This document shows positions 13,868-17,037 of a stretch of DNA of 17,037 nt, one piece after another. Origin of the DNA: an uncultured Bacilli bacterium (GTDB taxonomy: Bacteria; Bacillota_I; Bacilli_A; RF39; UBA660). The notes under the pieces were generated by a model. That model ran no database searches and was not told the DNA's origin. It saw only the letters and a list, made by a program, of their open reading frames with translations. The stretch spans positions 1 to 17,037 of the forward strand of contig CAKPJE010000014.1 of assembly GCA_934162555.1 (NCBI GenBank), written 5' to 3'. Position 1 is the stretch's first letter; each line of letters opens with the position of its first letter. The translations under genes and the position numbers were made by a program.

Positions 13868-14824
13868 ATGAACAATTTTATAAACCTAAACAGCAATGAT
13901 CAAATATCAAGTATGAATAAAAAGGATTTAAATGAATTTTTAAGATTATTAAACAGTTATAATTTAGAATTAAGAGAAAAACTAAATTTTGATAATAATA
14001 TTACCTTTGGTATGGAACTTGAATGTGAGCATACTGAAATTGAGCCAATTATAGAGTCATTTAAAAAAATAAATTTTGTTCAAAAATGGAAAATTAAACC
14101 AGATGATTCATTGATTGAAACAAAAGGTCTGGAATTCATAACACCAATATACAGAAATGAAAAATATGTTTATACAGAATTAAAACAAGTGTGTAATATT
14201 TTAAATCAAAATGCAACTATCGGAAAAAGGGCCGGATCTCATATCCATATAGGAGCACAAATCCTTGAAAATGAAGAAACAATATTTAATTTAATAAATC
14301 TTTGGATTTTGTATGAACATCTAATATTTAGATTTACAAATGGAGAATTTTTATATTCAAGACCAAATATTTCTTTATTTGCATACCCTTTAAGAGAAGA
14401 ATTTGGACTCTTACCAATTGATTTTCTATCATTCAATTTAAAAGATTATAAAAATAGATTTATAGATAGTTGTATTAGACTATGTAATATAAGAAATTTA
14501 AAAGAACAAAAATATAAAAACACTATCGAATTTAGATGCCCAAATGGTACTTTAGATCCAGTAATATGGCAAAATAATTTAAACTTTTTTGTAAAATTTA
14601 TAGAATACACTAAAAAAGTTAATTATAAAGAAATATGTGATGAATTATATAATTCATCAGTTGTTAGCGCAAATAATTATTATCAAATATTTTTGGAAGA
14701 AGCAATTAATTTAGTTGATCAAATATTTGATACAAACATGGATAAAATATATTTTTTAAGGCAATATCTAAAAAATAATGAAATAAGTACTATATATAGG
14801 AAATGTAAAAAATTCACAAAATAA
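13868..14824 (+). CDS. Putative amidoligase-family enzyme (COOH-NH2 ligase fold)
   Basis: A 318 aa soluble protein resembling the amidoligase (Amidoligase_2-like) family, distant relatives of glutamine synthetase and gamma-glutamyl-cysteine ligase that form amide bonds using ATP. Visible motifs: FGMELE (47-52, the acidic metal-binding start of the family), KPDDSL (77-82), LEFITP (88-93), GSHIHIGA (123-130) and IEFRCPNGTLDP (220-231, with a candidate phosphate-binding Arg223). No signal peptide or membrane segment is seen. Known contexts of this family include peptide tagging and cell-wall or secondary-metabolite gene sets. Here it stands alone between two synthetase genes with its own promoter and no peptide or ATP-grasp partner. 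The substrate is therefore unknown. The family call rests on motif pattern only. Confidence 0.75.
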   Translation: MNNFINLNSNDQISSMNKKDLNEFLRLLNSYNLELREKLNFDNNITFGMELECEHTEIEPIIESFKKINFVQKWKIKPDDSLIETKGLEFITPIYRNEKYVYTELKQVCNILNQNATIGKRAGSHIHIGAQILENEETIFNLINLWILYEHLIFRFTNGEFLYSRPNISLFAYPLREEFGLLPIDFLSFNLKDYKNRFIDSCIRLCNIRNLKEQKYKNTIEFRCPNGTLDPVIWQNNLNFFVKFIEYTKKVNYKEICDELYNSSVVSANNYYQIFLEEAINLVDQIFDTNMDKIYFLRQYLKNNEISTIYRKCKKFTK

Positions 14825-14853
14825 TTGACATATCAAAAATAATTTGCTATTAT
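14825..14853 (+). promoter_or_regulatory. Promoter of gltX
   Basis: Consensus -35 TTGACA (14825-14830) starts directly after the preceding stop codon. A 17 bp spacer leads to the extended -10 TGC-TATTAT (14845-14853). Confidence 0.8.
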
Positions 14854-14859
14854 CTTACT

Positions 14860-15059
14860 AGAACTAAGAAAAAGAGGAGTAAAATAATGTATATTTTATA
14901 GAGAGTTTATAAAAGGTGGAAATAAACAAATATAATTATTTGAAGAAACTTTGGAGTTAAATACTGTATATAAGGTATTTCGCATAAAATGCGTTAAAAA
15001 AAAGAGATATAATTAAGGTGGTACCACGGCTTTTCGTCCTTAGAATTGCGTGGTTTTTA
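14860..15059 (+). promoter_or_regulatory. T-box riboswitch leader of gltX (glutamate specifier GAA)
   Basis: A complete T-box leader. Stem I has AGAGAG (14900-14905) and GGTG (14915-14918) in the distal loop closed by GTTTAT/ATAAAC, then specifier GAA (14945-14947, Glu) followed by A. The hairpin CGCAT/ATGCG (14981-14993) fits a linker stem. The antiterminator is AAGG (15015-15018) with CCTT (15038-15041), bulge TGGTACC, and ACG with CGT (15035-15037). The competing terminator is ACCACG (15023-15028) with CGTGGT (15049-15054), then Ts. Uncharged tRNA-Glu should favour read-through. Confidence 0.93.
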
Positions 15060-15079
15060 TTATGAAAGAGAGGAATAAA

Positions 15080-16723
15080 ATGACAAGAAAAGATTTAGCA
15101 GATTTAATATTTCCTAATATTAAATTAACAGTAGAAGATTATGAAAAAATGTATCCTGAAAGAAATTTAGACAAAAACGCAATCGTTTCAAGATATGCTC
15201 CAAGTCCAACAGGATTTATTCACATAGGAGCATTACTATCAAGTTTTACAGATAGTGTATTTGCAAAACAAACAAACGGTGTTTTCTATCTAAGAATTGA
15301 AGATACAGACACAAAAAGAACAGTTGAAAATGGTATAAATACAATAATTGATGGCTTAAAAGAATTTAACGTAACATTTGATGAAGGACCAAATAGTGAT
15401 AACACAAGCTACGGAGCTTATGGTCCATATATTCAAAGTGAAAGAAAAGAAATATACCAAGCATTTATTAAACACTTAATTGAAAATGGTAAAGCTTATC
15501 CATGCTTTTGCACAGCAGAAGAAATTGAACAAATTAGAAAAGATGAAGAAGCTTGTAAAGCAAGAATAGGATATTATGGAGAATGGGCCCATTGCAGAAA
15601 TTTAAGTGTAGATGAAGCATATGAAAAAATAAAAAATGGTGAATCTTATATTATCAGATTTAAAAGTGAAGGCGATTTTAATAAAAAAATCATTTGTCAT
15701 GATGAAATAAGAGGAGATATAGCATTCCCAGAAAATGATATTGATATCGTTATTATGAAAAGTGATGGATTACCTACATATCATTTTGCTCACTTAGTAG
15801 ATGATCACTTAATGAGAACAACCCATGTAATTAGAGGTGATGAATGGTTAAGTAGTTTGCCACTTCATATCCAATTATTTGAAGCGTTTGGTTATAAACC
15901 ATTAAAATATTGCCACATCGCACCTCTTTGTAAAGTGGATGAAGAAACAGGTAATGTAAGAAAAGTTAGTAAAAGAAAAGATCCTGAATTTGCAATGAGT
16001 TACTACCATAAAGAAGGTATACCATCCGAAGCAGTAAGATTATATTTAGCAAATATTACCAGTAGTGCTTTTGAATCATGGTTTTTAGCAAATCCAACAC
16101 TTGATATAAAAGATTTTAAATTTGAGTTTAAAAAAATGAATAAAAGTGGAGCATTATTTGATGTAAACAAATTAATGAATATAAGTAAAACATATATAAG
16201 TCATTTAAAAGCAGATGATTTATATGAAAGAGTTAGTAAATATCTAAAAGAATATGATAATGATTTCTATAATGTATTTACTAAAGATAGTACTTATTCA
16301 ACAAATATATTAAACATTGAAAGAGAAGTTAAAAAACCTCGTAAAGATATTGGTAAATATAGCGATGTATTTAATGAAATAAATTATATGTATGATGAAT
16401 ATTTTAAACCAAATTATGAAAATAAAAATTTAGATGCTAGTATGTATTTAGAATATATAGAAAATGTATTTAATGAAAATGATGATAAAAACACATGGTT
16501 TAACAACTTATCACTATTTGCATCAAAATATAATTATGCATCAATGAAAGACTATAAAGAAAATCCAGATAATTATAAAGGTCATATAGGTGATTTCTGT
16601 GAAGGATTAAGATATATTGTATCTGGTAGAACTCAAACTCCTGATCTATATGAAATAACAAAACTAATTGGTAAAAGTAGATTAATTGAAAGAATAAATA
16701 ACTACAAAAAAACAGTTGAATAA
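15080..16723 (+). CDS. gltX: Glutamyl-tRNA synthetase (long form with N-terminal extension)
   Basis: Class I synthetase charging tRNA-Glu, 547 aa. PSPTGFIHIGA (residues 41-51) holds the HIGH-type motif in the variant HIGA. LRIEDTD is intact and KVSKR (295-299) is the KMSKS-type loop. CFCTAEE with HCRN suggests a zinc-binding insertion. The HIGH-type motif sits about 38 residues further in than in short bacterial GltX proteins, and the anticodon-binding half is divergent. The ATG at 15080 is preferred because AGAGAGG (15067-15073) lies six bases upstream. In-frame starts upstream (an ATG at 15062, a GTG at 15050) fall in or next to the T-box terminator. The GAA specifier in the leader supports glutamate as substrate. 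Non-discriminating charging of tRNA-Gln is possible but cannot be read from the sequence. Confidence 0.95.
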   Translation: MTRKDLADLIFPNIKLTVEDYEKMYPERNLDKNAIVSRYAPSPTGFIHIGALLSSFTDSVFAKQTNGVFYLRIEDTDTKRTVENGINTIIDGLKEFNVTFDEGPNSDNTSYGAYGPYIQSERKEIYQAFIKHLIENGKAYPCFCTAEEIEQIRKDEEACKARIGYYGEWAHCRNLSVDEAYEKIKNGESYIIRFKSEGDFNKKIICHDEIRGDIAFPENDIDIVIMKSDGLPTYHFAHLVDDHLMRTTHVIRGDEWLSSLPLHIQLFEAFGYKPLKYCHIAPLCKVDEETGNVRKVSKRKDPEFAMSYYHKEGIPSEAVRLYLANITSSAFESWFLANPTLDIKDFKFEFKKMNKSGALFDVNKLMNISKTYISHLKADDLYERVSKYLKEYDNDFYNVFTKDSTYSTNILNIEREVKKPRKDIGKYSDVFNEINYMYDEYFKPNYENKNLDASMYLEYIENVFNENDDKNTWFNNLSLFASKYNYASMKDYKENPDNYKGHIGDFCEGLRYIVSGRTQTPDLYEITKLIGKSRLIERINNYKKTVE

Positions 16724-16740
16724 ATCAACTGCTTTTTGTT
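16707..16740. terminator. Bidirectional terminator between gltX and the FNT gene
   Basis: A perfect seven-pair stem CAGTTGA (16713-16719) with TCAACTG (16725-16731) and a five-base loop is flanked by an A-run and a T-run. It contains the stop codons of both convergent genes. Confidence 0.85.
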
Positions 16741-17037
16741 TTATTAATTAAATAACCAATTAAAAATCCACCAACAATATTACCAAGTGTAACAAAACAT
16801 AAATTATTTAAAACACCAATTAATGAAATTTGGTTAAAATTATCAAAAAGTGCTGCAAATAAATAATACATATTTGCTATACTATGTTCAAAACCAAGCA
16901 AAACAAAAGCAAAGACTGGAAAAATACAACATAAAACTTTTTCAACAAGAGTTTTAGAAATACTAGCTAAATAAACAGCACTGCAAACTAGAATGTTGCA
17001 CAAAATACCAAGAACAAAAGCATTAATGATGCTTAAG
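16725..17037 (-). CDS. Formate/nitrite transporter family protein, C-terminal part (cut by window edge)
   Basis: The last 104 codons or so of an FNT-family channel for formate, nitrite or hydrosulfide. GILCNILVC, then FAFVLLGFEHSIANMYYL and VTLGNIVGGFLIG, are the characteristic third-quarter and C-terminal signatures of FocA/NirC proteins, which form pentameric membrane channels. The frame is open to the window edge (LSIINAFVLGILCNILVC), so the N-terminal half lies outside. TGA stop at 16725-16727 lies in the shared terminator hairpin. The substrate among FNT members cannot be decided from this part. Confidence 0.9.
   Translation of the reverse strand, partial: LSIINAFVLGILCNILVCSAVYLASISKTLVEKVLCCIFPVFAFVLLGFEHSIANMYYLFAALFDNFNQISLIGVLNNLCFVTLGNIVGGFLIGYLINKTKSS

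Noticed and set aside
1..17037. Mycoplasma-type genetic code (UGA as Trp), suggested by the low GC content
   Set aside because: Trp residues at conserved motifs are TGG and the FNT gene ends at TGA exactly at its expected C-terminus and terminator.

Overview
The window is AT-rich DNA from a low-GC Bacillota-type bacterium. Four things point there: AGGAGG and AGGTGA ribosome-binding sites, T-box leaders in front of two aminoacyl-tRNA synthetase genes, a sporulation sigma-K gene, and an RseP/RasP-type site-2 protease. UGA is used as a stop and Trp codons are TGG, so the code is the standard bacterial one and not the Mycoplasma code. I infer an endospore-forming or recently endospore-forming, probably host-associated and uncultured member of Bacilli/Erysipelotrichia/Clostridia. 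I cannot name the species.

Layout, left to right. (1) The last 23 codons of an unidentified gene, then rseP (+). A bidirectional terminator separates rseP from a convergent gene for a membrane-anchored protein that joins a CapA-like phosphoesterase domain to an SGNH hydrolase domain (-). (2) A divergent promoter pair leads right into a two-gene ABC exporter (ATPase plus TTG-started permease). (3) A TtcA-like tRNA-thiolation enzyme is followed by a small nucleotidyltransferase-like protein. The stop codon of the latter overlaps that of the convergent sporulation gene sigK (-), which still encodes a pro-sequence. (4) About 4.6 kb hold two paralogous, very large prepilin-like proteins (678 and 707 aa). 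Each has a type IV prepilin N-terminus, several Ig-like modules and a C-terminal domain with 22 to 24 cysteines. A small four-cysteine membrane protein is encoded between them. (5) proS with a T-box leader (predicted CCU specifier), a stand-alone amidoligase-family gene, and gltX with a textbook T-box leader (GAA specifier). (6) The C-terminal part of a formate/nitrite transporter on the minus strand, cut by the window edge.

How the parts relate. The synthetase genes are housekeeping and appear controlled by uncharged tRNA. rseP, CapA-SGNH, the ABC exporter, the amidoligase and the giant pilin-like proteins all concern the envelope or surface, while sigK suggests a sporulation programme. The most unusual content is the duplicated cysteine-rich pilin-like locus: its promoter, leader and signal-peptide coding region are identical over 84 bp between the copies, and the extracellular parts have diverged. 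No pilus ATPase, inner-membrane platform protein or prepilin peptidase is in the window, so any assembly machinery must lie elsewhere.

Many genes here share a compact start: the -10 box ends only 16 to 19 nt before the ATG, so predicted 5' leaders are roughly 9 to 13 nt. No stretch longer than 300 bases lacks a gene. The two longest non-coding gaps (12141-12393 and 14825-15079) are T-box leaders with their promoters.
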